From contig JANBPT010000486.1 of NCBI GenBank assembly GCA_027575765.1, forward strand, positions 1 through 33,872: DNA of 33,872 nt, read 5' to 3'. Made by a program: the position numbers and the translations under genes. Position 1 is the first letter of the stretch. The number at the start of each line of letters is the position of its first letter. The notes under the pieces were generated by a model that did not search any database, was not told the origin of the DNA, and worked only from the letters and a program-made list of their open reading frames with translations. The stretch comes from Tieghemiomyces parasiticus. Its lineage: Eukaryota > Kickxellomycota > Dimargaritomycetes > Dimargaritales > Dimargaritaceae. This document shows positions 10,320-20,524 of the stretch, in pieces.

Positions 10320-13300
10320 CTACCCGGCCGCCGTGAACCACCGGTTACGGCAAACCACGGCCTCTTTCCGCACCAATCGTTTCTTATCGTCCAACGGGCC
10401 GCGCAGCGCACGGAGGGTGTCGTCCTTGTACGGGTGAATAACCTCGTAATCGAGCGTTTGGGGTAGCACCGCCAGACATTTAAGAGCCGCGGTGCGGACC
10501 CCCATAGGGTTGTGAGGGTCGCGGGCGTGGGTCAGGGCGAGAAGCGACCGCACGACCGTACCCAGGTGTTGGGCCACGAGCTGCGGCGCATCGAGGGCAA
10601 CCACGTAGAGCGTGTTCGTGGTACCAATCCGCAACTCAGGTTCCGGGACGGTGAGCGAGGAGAGCAAAAGTGGCATCAGGGCCGGCAGGTCCGCCATGAG
10701 TACCGGCTTAGGGACGTGCGGGAGCATGTGGGAGAGCGCCAGCAGATAGTGCGGGCGCGGGTCCGCCGGGGTTACTGGGCTGGCATCAGCGGACGGGGTG
10801 TCTGACGAAGTATGTTGGCGGCGGTATCCGGCGACGAGGCCCGGAAGACACTGACCAAAAAACTTTTGGCGGTACAGCAGCTTGACACGGGCGTGAGCCG
10901 CCCGGGTGAGGGCAAACGGGTGATCGCGAATGAGGAGGCCGAATCCAGCCGCCACGGCAGAGGCCAGTTCGGTGTCTTCGGTATCGGCCAGCCAAGCCAC
11001 CAAACGGTCGACGAGGGCAGTCTGGTGAGCATCTCGGCGGGCTAGCTGAACAACGGCCTTGGTTACCCACAGATAAACAGTGAGGGCTGCGCGACGCACC
11101 AGGTGCGGGAGGTCCCGATTCTCGACCTGCCTAGTCACGGCTGGAAGGGACTCGTGCAGAAACTGATCCAGGACGGCCGACGGGCCCTTGTTCAGCCAAG
11201 AGGCAACGCAGATAGCCGGGGCATCTCCATAATGGCCCATTGTATCGTGAAGCGCGCGGTCGAGGAGCGTGGCCAGCAAGTCAAGCGGGGGCTGATATTC
11301 CGGGAGGGTCACTTCCGGGTAGAGGGAGGCATAAACGGCAGCAAAAAAGATGAGTGATCGGCGTTGGTGCGGGCGCAGTGCATCAGGTACCGTTGCGTCA
11401 CGAAGACCCAGTGGATCGAACGCGACAGTGGTGACGTCTTTCGGCGCAGTCTCGGAGTCTCCGATAGACAGGCTAGCAAACAGACCCACGTCACCGTCCA
11501 CGTACAGGCGGTAAATAGCGGCTAGGATAGGGGTCTGCTGGTCAGCTGGGAGGGCCCGCGTCACGTCGGCGATACACCCGGCCAAGGCCTCCGAGGTGTC
11601 CTGGTTTCCGAATACGGACACCGGGACGTCCAGGGTCGACCGGGTCGAAACCTCGGTCGTCATTTGGTAGGTCGGGCGGACTGCGGCGCGGAGCAAGGCC
11701 GGCAGCAGTAGTTCGCCGGCCCAAGCGGCGTCCCGACCGGGTAAACTGAGCGCGCCAATCAGAGTTTGTACGGTCTCGAGCACTGCGCGGGCATAGACAT
11801 CGCCGCCCGTAGGTAGCGGGTAGGTGGCCGGCAGTGCGAGGAGGCTCGGGACGAGCAACTGCTCGAGGTAGGGTCGAGCAAGCTGGTCGACGGTCCCCAG
11901 CTTACGAAGTAACTCCAAGCCGAGATCTAAGACGGGCGACAATTGACTGGCGTGTTGTACAGGCTCCATTTTCGGCCGATACAGGTCCAGAGTAACGTCG
12001 CGAACCGGTTCCGGATGGACCTCGGCCAGGCGGTGCAGACAGGCGAGAAGCTCCGGACGTGGGACGGGGCCGGCCACCAGGTACACCTCATGCATGACCA
12101 GGAAAGCGCCCTGGATCTCGGTGGTGTCAAAGGCGTGCGGGAGGACGGCGGCCACCAGGAGCGCGCCGCAGGCCAGGGAGGCGTCGGCGGGGCCGCGGGT
12201 GGCGAACCGGTGTGCGAAAGAAGCCAGCAGATGGTAGATATCTTCGGTGTAGGGTTGCCAGAAGGCGCGCAAGCTCGTCTCGTCAACTGGCGTGGGAACT
12301 TCGTCCTGAATATTGCGGAGGGCAGTGGTCGTACCGTCTAGGAGGTTACGCAGAATCTCCACACGGGCGCGGTCGCTATCCTCCTCGTCAGTACCCGTCA
12401 ACGCGCTGGATATCGTTGGGCCTGCAGTATCGTCGGCCAGGTTCTGAGTGTGGGTCGTGAGAAGGACGGGCAAAATGAGACGGCAGACCAGGATGGCATT
12501 GTATAGGCAAGATTGGGTCACACCCTTCAACAGCCGGCTAGAATCAACGGCCTTGGTCCATTGGGCGTCGCCGACTTGGACGATAAAGTCGTCAATGAGG
12601 GGCGTGAGGGCCTCGTAGGGAGTGGGGCGGTCAGTGGCGACGTCGGAGCTAGACAATAACGTCCGGGGGTCCCGGCCCTCCGCCAATTTGGCAAAGAGGG
12701 CGGCCAGGGTCCGTAGACCCTCGAGCTGGCGGGCCTCATCGCTGGACTGGCTGACCTCCTCACGAACCAGGCCGAACAGTTCAGCGAGATGGGGCTGGAA
12801 ATCAGCCAGGGCGAACACTCGAGCAGCCTCGCCCAAGGTTTGCAACGCATCCAGCTTAGCCGTACCTGACGACGAAGCCAGTTTGTCAATGAGCGGGTCG
12901 ATGGCGAACGGACCGAAGGCCGGAGTCGCGGTGATGCAGCGTCGGAGGGCGCTCTTAAGGTCGTCGGCGGTGATGCCCAGGGCGTCGCCCGGCGGAGGTT
13001 TGAATGTGATGGGAAAGTAGCAAAACACCACCTCAAACAGGTCCTCCGTATGGTCCGTGGTGTCGGCCAGGGCTTCCACCACACGTGGGAACAGATCGAA
13101 ACAAATCATGAGGTTACGCGGGTCCTTCTCGGAATCCATCGCCTGGATGAACTGTGGAACCAGGTCAGCAGCCGTCGATGGAGACTGGCGAACGGTGGCA
13201 AGGTATGCGTCAGTTAGTAGAGCTTGGAGAAGCTTAAAGGCGGTGTGCCGGGTAGCCTGCTGGTAACTCTGGATGTGGAGGTCACCCAGCAGGGCGCCCA

Positions 13301-13676
13301 CGATACGGTTGGCATGGGCTGCGCTATCGAACCCCGGGGCCCGCGCGACGTTATGCAAACCTTCGAGAAGCCACGGCACGCAGGGCGTATCGGAGAGGCG
13401 CTCACAAAAGAAGTTGACAAGGAAGGCCAGGGCGGCGGGCGGGGCATGCGGTGGGTCCAGACGCGGGATCACCGTGGCGAGCAGCTTGACCCCCTTGGCT
13501 CGGCGGCTCGCATCGTCCCCGGTAAGCGCCGACTCGAGACCCTGGACCAGGGTGAGAAGGCTGTCGGGACCCTGGCTTATAGAGGTTAGGATTTCCTCTA
13601 ACGCAGCCCCCTGGCCCGCCGTGTCCTGGGACGAGGCCAGGGCGTCGAGATAGTTTTCGATTAGCCTAGAATCCAT
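10320..13676 (-). CDS. MMS19: MMS19-like HEAT-repeat protein (cytosolic Fe-S targeting complex)
   Basis: One uninterrupted frame of 1118 residues, ATG at 13674-13676 and TAG at 10320-10322. The N-terminal third carries the MMS19 signature block (DPRNLMICFDLFPRVVEAL, then DLFEVVFCYFPITFKPPPGD and GITADDLKSALRRC). The C-terminus has HEAT-type helices ending in the family's LDDKKRLVRKEAVVCRNRW. MMS19 forms the CIA targeting complex with CIAO1/Cia1 and CIAO2/Cia2 and delivers Fe-S clusters to cytosolic and nuclear proteins such as DNA polymerases, XPD/Rad3 and primase. It therefore affects nucleotide excision repair and transcription. Length agrees with fungal and animal homologues (about 1030-1150). 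It is intronless although most neighbours are split. It is transcribed divergently from the gene at 14732, with about 1.05 kb between the two starts. Confidence 0.93.
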   Translation of the reverse strand: MDSRLIENYLDALASSQDTAGQGAALEEILTSISQGPDSLLTLVQGLESALTGDDASRRAKGVKLLATVIPRLDPPHAPPAALAFLVNFFCERLSDTPCVPWLLEGLHNVARAPGFDSAAHANRIVGALLGDLHIQSYQQATRHTAFKLLQALLTDAYLATVRQSPSTAADLVPQFIQAMDSEKDPRNLMICFDLFPRVVEALADTTDHTEDLFEVVFCYFPITFKPPPGDALGITADDLKSALRRCITATPAFGPFAIDPLIDKLASSSGTAKLDALQTLGEAARVFALADFQPHLAELFGLVREEVSQSSDEARQLEGLRTLAALFAKLAEGRDPRTLLSSSDVATDRPTPYEALTPLIDDFIVQVGDAQWTKAVDSSRLLKGVTQSCLYNAILVCRLILPVLLTTHTQNLADDTAGPTISSALTGTDEEDSDRARVEILRNLLDGTTTALRNIQDEVPTPVDETSLRAFWQPYTEDIYHLLASFAHRFATRGPADASLACGALLVAAVLPHAFDTTEIQGAFLVMHEVYLVAGPVPRPELLACLHRLAEVHPEPVRDVTLDLYRPKMEPVQHASQLSPVLDLGLELLRKLGTVDQLARPYLEQLLVPSLLALPATYPLPTGGDVYARAVLETVQTLIGALSLPGRDAAWAGELLLPALLRAAVRPTYQMTTEVSTRSTLDVPVSVFGNQDTSEALAGCIADVTRALPADQQTPILAAIYRLYVDGDVGLFASLSIGDSETAPKDVTTVAFDPLGLRDATVPDALRPHQRRSLIFFAAVYASLYPEVTLPEYQPPLDLLATLLDRALHDTMGHYGDAPAICVASWLNKGPSAVLDQFLHESLPAVTRQVENRDLPHLVRRAALTVYLWVTKAVVQLARRDAHQTALVDRLVAWLADTEDTELASAVAAGFGLLIRDHPFALTRAAHARVKLLYRQKFFGQCLPGLVAGYRRQHTSSDTPSADASPVTPADPRPHYLLALSHMLPHVPKPVLMADLPALMPLLLSSLTVPEPELRIGTTNTLYVVALDAPQLVAQHLGTVVRSLLALTHARDPHNPMGVRTAALKCLAVLPQTLDYEVIHPYKDDTLRALRGPLDDKKRLVRKEAVVCRNRWFTAAG

Positions 13677-14731
13677 ACGCAGGTCCGGAATGGCTGGTGA
13701 GTAAATGGGTGGAGGTGACGAAAGAGCTGGACGGGAGGGTATTGCGGGGAGAGGAGAGGGTGTATGCCAACGTAATGTCAGAGGTTGGGGGGGAGTGTCA
13801 AGTGTGGCAAGGGTGGTCTCTTAAAAGGCGTACCGAATAGTAATACGCGAATGGGTTAGACAAGGTTGAAGAGCGGATATGCCGCGGTCCTTGCTGTAAG
13901 GTGCGAGGCGAGTCGCGGGCATACAGCCTGTGGTTTGGGGTACGTGGTAGACGATGACTAAAGGGAAAGGGTCCGACTTGACCTCCCACTCCCGTCGGCC
14001 TTCAGGAGCAGCGCCAACGGGCGCCATAGCGTGTGGCTCGGCCGGGTGAGCGGTATGGGTGAGGTTTTAGGTAAGGCGGATTGCGACTATAGCGAGCGAG
14101 CTGAAAAAGCCCGTGGTGTGACTGCACCCATTCAACGGTATCTCCCTGATTACTACTCGCAAGCTCCCAAACCCTGCTCCGTCTAAATGAGTCAGCGCTA
14201 GTCAACTGCTGCTCCTATCGCTTGGATAGCCATTGATATCTGCTGATCAGTGTGCTACTATGGCACACTGCCCTTCCCAGGCCAGCAACAGCGGTTCTCC
14301 AGTATCTACTAGCGAGCTTGGTGTCACGTGGACAATGCTCCCAACCCCTCATGAGTGAGCGTGACCAGTTCAATTGTGAGACCTGGCCGCCACGGCCAAG
14401 CACTCACCTGTAAGCCTCACAGGGGACTCACTGATGGCGGCGATTCCCCCTTCCCGCGGGCTCGTTCAGTGGCAAACAGTTAGAGACGGCTGGTTTATCC
14501 GAGTTTGTTTACCCTGGCGTCCAGCGACTGCTTTTGTCTGTGGCTGACGGAATCTCTGCACCAGCCTATATGCCAGCGCCCCTGCGAGAGGCTAGGCTTC
14601 GTGGCCTACCGTTGACAAACCCACTCCCTGCTGTGGATTTCTGACCCGATGACTTGTGCATTCTAACCCTTGCCCTCGGCGTTTGACGTAGCCGTTCTCG
14701 AACTCGCAATTACTGCTCATTTGCCTATCCA
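13677..14731. promoter_or_regulatory. Divergent intergenic region between MMS19 and the CANIN-like gene
   Basis: The two genes are transcribed away from each other, so both promoters must lie in this 1.05 kb. I see no clear TATA box or coding exon. A G-rich run is present near 13786-13793. Shared regulation is possible only by position. Confidence 0.4.
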
Positions 14732-17603
14732 ATGGTCGATATGAAACGCGCCGCAAGCCCTCCAATGACGGCTGAGGGCTACGACGAGACAACCCCAGAC
14801 CGGCCCACTCGGCCCCGACGGCAAGCCGCTACACGGGCCGCGCAGGTCCTGTCCAGCTACACCTTGCCAACATTTTTTGCTGAAGTGCCCTCCGACTTGG
14901 ACAGTTCCGACGAAGAACTTACGATGACTGTGTCTACCCCGACCGCCAAGCTGCTCAAGGCCTCCTCCTATGACCTCCTATCGAAGACAGAGGCCGCTGC
15001 GGCACCCACAGCGGAGGACAATGATGAAAACGATCGAGAGAAGGGCATACATGACACGAGCGCCAAGCTTAAACAGACCCAGCTCTCGATGAATTCGCTC
15101 CGGCAGTTCGGGTCTGCGGGCCGACCCGCGTACAAGTTCAGCCTAGGCAGCCTTCTCAAACAGAAACAGGCATCTGGAGTCAACTACGAAACTCTCGAGG
15201 CGGCCGTCGACGCTAAGGTAAGACAGCCATGAAGAAATGATCGGGAGGAATGACCACGGTCCAGTGCATTAACGATGGCGTTTGGTGAAGGGAGGCACGC
15301 CCCCCTCCCGATACCTACTCGAAGCGAGCTAATGTAATCCACCACAATATATCGCACTGGTACGATCCACACCTGCCCATCTTCTATCCGAACCTCCTGG
15401 ACAGCTTCTCGACGAAAATGAGGAAGCTGATTTCGTATACAATCGGGACGCTGTGGTCAACCAGCTCATGCCTGACGCTAGCAAGCAGCGTCTGGCCTCA
15501 GTAAGTCACATTTGTGTCGTAAACGTCCGTCCGACTCGCAGCCGCCGTGAAAAACCTTGCACTCAGTAATCCTTACATGGATCCTTCCAATTGTGCCTCA
15601 CACTTTAACTAACAATGCTACTGTAATTGTCATATTTTCTGCCGTCTACCAGGTACTGCGCTCGGAACATTCTCTGCAACGCACCACCGCTCTCACTGTT
15701 CTCCGGGCCACTACATCACACGTAAGTTTGGATGACCCCCCTTTTTTGTGTTACAAGCCATAGAGAGGGTGTCAACTGCCTTCACTTTTCGATTCCTACC
15801 CGCCACCTCCCCCCCTCCGCTGCACCATCCTAATCGCATCACCTATCCCCAATCCCTATCTCGTAACCCCCTTGCATCGCCAGACTCGTCCTTGGGAAGA
15901 CTTTGCCCTTAACTCGACCTCGAACGTTTCGCGACGAACAGCAAGGACCCAGGACCACGTTCTCCATATGTGGGAAAGCATCACGGGCAGCCCCGCGTTG
16001 GTACGATCTACCTTGGAGAGCCACTGGCTCCTCCACCATATGCGGGAGGGCTGGCCACTCCCCGAGCCGGTGGCCCAGTGGTTGTTTCAAGTCCTGCTCT
16101 ATCGCACCGAGCCTACAACGACGGCGGGTGCATATGCTACACTGGCCTACCACCTCGACGAAGCCCTACGGCGAATCGGTCCGAAGGGCATGGCCCACCG
16201 CCGCCGCCGACGGGGTTGGTCCCTTGACGCGAACGATTTCTACGAAGCTCTGCTGCATTTGGGAGCGGACCCGGCCGTATTGCAGCCAGGCTACCGCGTA
16301 CCCGATGGGTTGATTAGCAGTTCCGGTAAAGGCGGAGCGACTCCTGGGGCTGACCGCTCTGATTGCCATAGCGGCCGACTCGGAGCTAGGGGAGTGGCGG
16401 AAACTGGGGCGGCGCCTTCCGAGGAGGTCACGTCCGCCCTTACTTACATGATACGCCTGTTGGACCGGTCCATCGCCGCCCAGCCGGCCCTCTATACCGG
16501 ACCCACCCTGACGCACCTCGTACGGTATCTGACCTGCTGTATGCTCGATCCGGTGCTGGCCTCCTGCCGTCTAGAGTTCCAATCTCTCGTGATCACGGTG
16601 TTTGGGGTGCTCCCAAGTGCTAAAGTGTCGAACTGGGTAAGTGGCCATTCCACTAACCAAGCGCCGTGCGAAGGGGCATTGTCCGTATGCAGTGGCTAGC
16701 TTGTCGAAGTGGCTGACCTGCCCACCATCAATTTCAACGATACTGACACCTGACCCCTTAACATGACCGATCTCTTATCCCCCTTGACAGACTCACACAC
16801 TCGTCCATAATACTTTGGACATGTTTCAGGACAACCCGGACAGTCTGGTGCGGTTCCTGGCCGGTCTCCCGCAAACGACTCCGCTATGTAATCCGCTTGT
16901 CGAAGCCGAAGGGTGGGGTACGCCTTCCACCGCCCATGACGACCACTCCCACTCCCCCGTTCCTTCGTCATCTTCCCATGATACCGCGGCCTCTACTCCC
17001 GCGCCCATCGTAACCTCCCTATCTCGACGCGTCCCGCCGGCGGAGACGGAGGAGCCACTGGCGACGGAAAGTCTACCCAGCCAGAACCTCAGGGGCCTCC
17101 AACGGTGCACGCGGTTCGGTCAGCTAGTGAGTTTCTGGGCGGCGCGTCGGCTGGTCTACCCCAACGAGACCAACAACCCTACGCCTCCCACCACCACAAT
17201 CGTCGACCGCTCTTACATGTGGCGCGAGGTGACCGCCTGGCTTACAACCGCCCCGTTCTTCGACGTCAGCGAGGACTCGGACTACCGTGCTCTGTATTCG
17301 GTGGTACGCCTGCTGGACTATACTCTCCGCGGGGCTGGTAAAGCTGACAAAGAGGAGGCGCTGGCCACTGAGCGGATCGTAAAGGCCCTGCGTCGGCTCT
17401 TTGGCCAGATTGTGGATTCTCGAGCCGCGTTTCTGGAGCGGTCAAGGGCGAAGGATCTAATCCAAAGGTTGCACATGCGGCTGTACTTTACAGTGGTTAT
17501 GCCGGCCACCATCCGGCCGGCTATTTTAGGTGCCAGCCGGGCTATTGACCGACAGCATCGGCTCGAACAATTTACTTCGACTAAACGGGCCCGGACATCA
17601 TGA
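14732..17603 (+). CDS. Probable CANIN-domain (SLF2/FAM178-like) SMC5/6-associated protein, 5 exons
   Basis: Predicted exons: 14732-15217, 15405-15500, 15653-15721, 15884-16636, 16791-17603. All introns are GTAAG...AG and all junctions fall between codons, giving 738 residues. Residues 1-125 are polar and acidic. At about 140 there is YKFSLGSLLKQKQ, resembling the start of the CANIN domain (coiled-coil SMC6 and NSE5 interacting). Further on are LLDENEEADFVYNRD, WLFQVLLYRTEPTTTAGAY, FQSLVITVFGVLP and a helical C-terminus (FGQIVDSRAAFLERSRAKDLIQRL) ending in a basic KRARTS. SLF2-type proteins help recruit the SMC5/6 complex to damaged DNA in the nucleus. Gene structure is well supported; the family call rests on remembered motif resemblance and is moderate. 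The divergent neighbour MMS19 also serves genome maintenance, but that may be coincidence. Confidence 0.65.
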
Positions 17604-17915
17604 AAGCGGGTTTGATTTTATTCGATGATATCGACTTGAGCACTTGAATAGACATGGTACAAAGAGGAATGTCATATTTGACGCTAGCCACATAACAACC
17701 TTACTGGGCAATTTACTTTGGCATAGTACGCTTTTATTGCGAGACAGCAGGATGGAGTGCTTTCGTGCACTCACTTAACAACAGCACGTAAAGTAAAAGG
17801 AAGAAAAAGGAGGAAGAGCGCGCGCGTGCGTGTGTTTGTATGTGTGGAAATACACCAACTGGCTTGGAAAATGAACCTGTCCAAGGCAGTCAGTCAATAA
17901 GACAGGGCTGCTTCT
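17604..17915. other. Convergent 3' flank between the CANIN-like gene and V-ATPase E
   Basis: Both genes end here, so it contains two 3' untranslated regions. A degenerate alternating purine-pyrimidine tract (GCGCGCGTGCGTGTGTTTG) lies at 17819-17837. No coding signal. Confidence 0.5.
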
Positions 17916-18776
17916 TTAGTTGAAAAACTTGCGGGAAGGCGAGTGACCAAAGAGCATAACACGGATCTCGGGCAGCATCTGGTGGAACGGATAGGGTAAG
18001 GCGGAGCAGACAGTGAAATTCAAATGGTGGGTTAGTGATCGGGGATGACTGGGCAACGTGGACAGCCGGGGCGGGCACCATAAACTCGATACGGAGTGGG
18101 TCTCCCCCCTTCCCTTCCCGCCCCACTCAGCTCGGCCAATATAACTTACCTGCTCGGACACAAGGGCCAGCCGGGACTCAAGGGTGTTCTGGATCCGAAT
18201 ACGGCCGTTGAGGGAGGTGACGGCGATACCGCCACCGCACGATTCAGGGAGGTAGTTCTCCTCGTCCAGCTTGACGGTGACCTGGCGGCCGAGGGTCTCC
18301 TCGTAGTCTTTGGCGGCAGCCTTGATGGCCTGCTGGGCTGCAGCCTTATCCATCTCACGGCACTCAATGGTAACGTGAGTGTCCATCAGCTTGAACAGGC
18401 CCTCGAGCACCAGCTTCCGCAGGGTCTCGGGGTACTCCTTGCCCTGGTCCTTGGCCAGCGTGTGCAGGCGACGGGCCGCCTCTGCGAACAGACCGTCCAC
18501 CATGTCCTGGCGGCGAGCAAGCACCACGAGGCGCGCCTGGTTCTTCATGTTGGACTGGGTGATGCGCTTCTGGACCTCCACCTGCTTTACCTTGCGGTTG
18601 AAGGTGTTCTCAATGTTGACCGACTCCTGGCGGACCAGCTTGGCCTTCTCGATGTTGAACTCCTCGTCGGCCTTGACCTTGATTTCGCGGGCCTTCTCCA
18701 GCGCCTCCTGCTTGATGAAGGCGACCATTTTGCGCATTTCGGAGTAGACCTCCTCGTCGTTCATGGCGCGCGACAT
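17916..18776 (-). CDS. VMA4: V-type H+-ATPase subunit E, 2 exons
   Basis: Exon 1 is 18150-18776 (209 codons) and exon 2 is 17916-17978 (21 codons including stop). They are separated by a 171-nt GTAAGT...CAG intron, giving 229 residues. Residues 1-110 are a long charged amphipathic helix (EVYSEMRKMVAFIKQEA, KADEEFNIEKAKLVRQE), typical of the peripheral-stalk E subunit. The globular C-terminal part contains NYLPESCGGGIAVTSLNGRI and the conserved NTLESRLALVSEQMLPEIR block, which spans the splice junction; this spanning confirms the intron. Vma4 pairs with subunit G (Vma10) in the V1 stator and is needed for vacuolar acidification. Length matches the yeast protein (about 233). Reading through the intron instead gives an unconserved tail, so the spliced form is preferred. 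Confidence 0.95.
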   Translation of the reverse strand: MSRAMNDEEVYSEMRKMVAFIKQEALEKAREIKVKADEEFNIEKAKLVRQESVNIENTFNRKVKQVEVQKRITQSNMKNQARLVVLARRQDMVDGLFAEAARRLHTLAKDQGKEYPETLRKLVLEGLFKLMDTHVTIECREMDKAAAQQAIKAAAKDYEETLGRQVTVKLDEENYLPESCGGGIAVTSLNGRIRIQNTLESRLALVSEQVSYIGRAEWGGKGRGETHSVSSLWCPPRLSTLPSHPRSLTHHLNFTVCSALPYPFHQMLPEIRVMLFGHSPSRKFFN

Positions 18777-19499
18777 GGTGGCTGGCGGTGGGTGGGGGTG
18801 GGCGTAAAAGAGAGAAAGGAGGGGAGGGCTGCCGTTGCGGACAGGTAATTCAGTGCAAGCGGGAAGCGAGGAGGCAGGCGGTTAGCAGGCGACCTTGGGC
18901 GTGCAGAGTATGGGCGAATGCAGTCGTAGACCGGGGGACGGAGCGGCAGTGGCCAGAATTCCCCGACTTACCAAAGAGAAGGTGCCGGAGTGGAGAGATG
19001 AGGCTGTGAAGGAGCGGTCGTGACGTGAAAGACGAAGAAGGGTATAGAGTCGAGCTTATGCGTTGGATAGGGCTGAACAGAGGACGTGCGGATAGTGCGG
19101 AGTAGAAGACAAATGAGTAAGGAAAAGCGAGTAACCCGGTGGGCAAAGCGACGAAAGAGTGAAGCGAGGGTGGGCGAATGCAGAGGGCTGGGCGTAGCGT
19201 GAGGAGGTACGGTCGGGTCTTAAAGGCGCGCTGGCCTCCGTGTACAAGTAGGTGCAGGTGGAGAGTGGGGAGAGGGTTTGGCTCCCTCTCGCGCCCCCTC
19301 CCCCTGCTATGGCCACCACTCCACCCTTTACCCCACCCAATGGGCCCTTTGTCCTACCCTTATACAACAGCCCCTCGCGGCCCTGTCTGTTGCGTTGGGG
19401 GCGAGCCGTCAAGGGCAGGGCCGAGGCCAGAGGGGCAGTCGGGTCAGCGGTGCGGCTTCTTGTGGTGGAGCGCGACCAGTCAATGGTGGAGGTACGAGG
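18777..19499. other. 5' flank of V-ATPase E and unassigned sequence
   Basis: The promoter and leader of the V-ATPase E gene lie near 18777-18900. The remainder is pyrimidine-rich on one strand, with several low-complexity open frames on both strands that I regard as chance. No gene supported. Confidence 0.4.
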
Positions 19500-20010
19500 G
19501 TGGTACACAAGAGGGGGCGAGGAGAGGCGTGACCTCTTTACACCACCTCCGCCTGGCCCTGAGCGCCATAGGCCTCATCCCTTTACTTGATTGCTCGATG
19601 TCGCTGTACCGAACCCGGTGAGTAGCGGCAGCGGCCTTGAAAGCCCTGCTGGTATAGGCGCTCATTGGAACCGCGGTGGGAGGACGATGGCCAGGTTGCT
19701 TGTGTGGCAGTTGGCTGTGGATACGTAGTGGCCGAGTATTCTACAGGTATCCGCAGTCAGTTCGTGTCTCCGAAGGGCGTCTTCCCCTTGTTCTAATATC
19801 CAGCCTAGGTGGGATTTGGGACAGGAAACGGTCAGCCTGATAACGGAGCCGGCGAGCAGAACAGCTTCCATACGTTGAGCGAGGTCAGTGAGAGAACTCA
19901 AAACACGGGGGTGGTTTCCGGCCCTGTTAAGTACTCAGCTGAAGCCCATGATTTTGAATACATAGGCGTCATGGCCATCGGGATAGTAAGTTTGCAGCAG
20001 TAGGTGGAGG
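19500..20010 (-). mobile_element. Decayed DIRS/PAT-like tyrosine-recombinase retrotransposon fragment (RT/RNase H region)
   Basis: On the minus strand, 19663-19938 is open for about 85 codons. It contains LTVSCPKSHLGWILEQGEDALRRHELTADTCRILGHYVSTANCHTSNLAIVLPPRF in consecutive pieces. This order resembles the segment after the reverse transcriptase core in DIRS-type elements: a short beta strand with a Pro-Lys motif, a helix before a threonine-led 'LA.ILG...S' helix, then an 'LPARF/H'-like end. Just upstream, a reading with one stop gives DAYVFKIMGFS, resembling the 'Y.FKVMPFGLS' block. The catalytic aspartates are missing and frames break on both sides, so this is a remnant. Confidence 0.45.
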
Positions 20011-20524
20011 GGACGGTCCCAGGACCAAGTCCAGCTGGTGTGACTCCTTAATGCTGCGCCAGCCGCTCGGAGGTATTTGTTTTCATCGGATCGAGCCAGC
20101 GATGCCAGCAGCGGTGATGAAGGAGGGGTGGGGGGGGCGGTTCCAAGCGTTGCCTAGCTGTTAAAGCCTTCATACGTACACTCCGGGCGATCGATGGTAC
20201 AACTGAATAATTAGCTGATAGCGATAAGTGCGCATAAAACCCTAAAGCGGGTGAAAAGGGGCGCCAACCACTCTACATGTCCCTCAAACCCGCAGGACCA
20301 AGTCGAGCCGATAATCACATATGCCACTGAAACTCACTCCACCTCAACGTCGCCAAACATCCTTCCCTGTCCCTCATTCAGCTAATCCGGCCTCCCCACC
20401 GCCCTCGTCCAGAGTTGATTTTCCCTTCCTTTCACCCCCATTCCGTCGCTCGGAGCTCCCGCATACCAACATCCGCTTTCACCATTACGTCTGCTTGTCC
20501 ATTTTCCGATCTCACCTCGCGATC
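20011..20524 (+). promoter_or_regulatory. Upstream region and pyrimidine-rich leader of the complex I 24 kDa gene
   Basis: The stretch from about 20330 to 20524 is C/T-rich on the plus strand, a common feature of fungal promoters and leaders before highly expressed genes. It is open in frame with the gene back to 20321. However, a mitochondrial presequence starts properly only at 20525, so the extension is treated as untranslated. Confidence 0.45.

Noticed and set aside
11943..12341. Several open frames of 60-185 codons inside MMS19 on both strands
   Set aside because: GC-rich coding DNA lacks stops in alternative frames; MMS19 covers the whole interval with family motifs.
18096..18848. 250-codon plus-strand frame opposite V-ATPase subunit E
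   Set aside because: It is the antisense shadow of a well-conserved gene and shows only Leu/Val-rich low complexity.
20321..20524. In-frame N-terminal extension of the complex I 24 kDa protein
   Set aside because: It is Pro/Ser-rich leader sequence, and the mitochondrial presequence begins at the later ATG at 20525.
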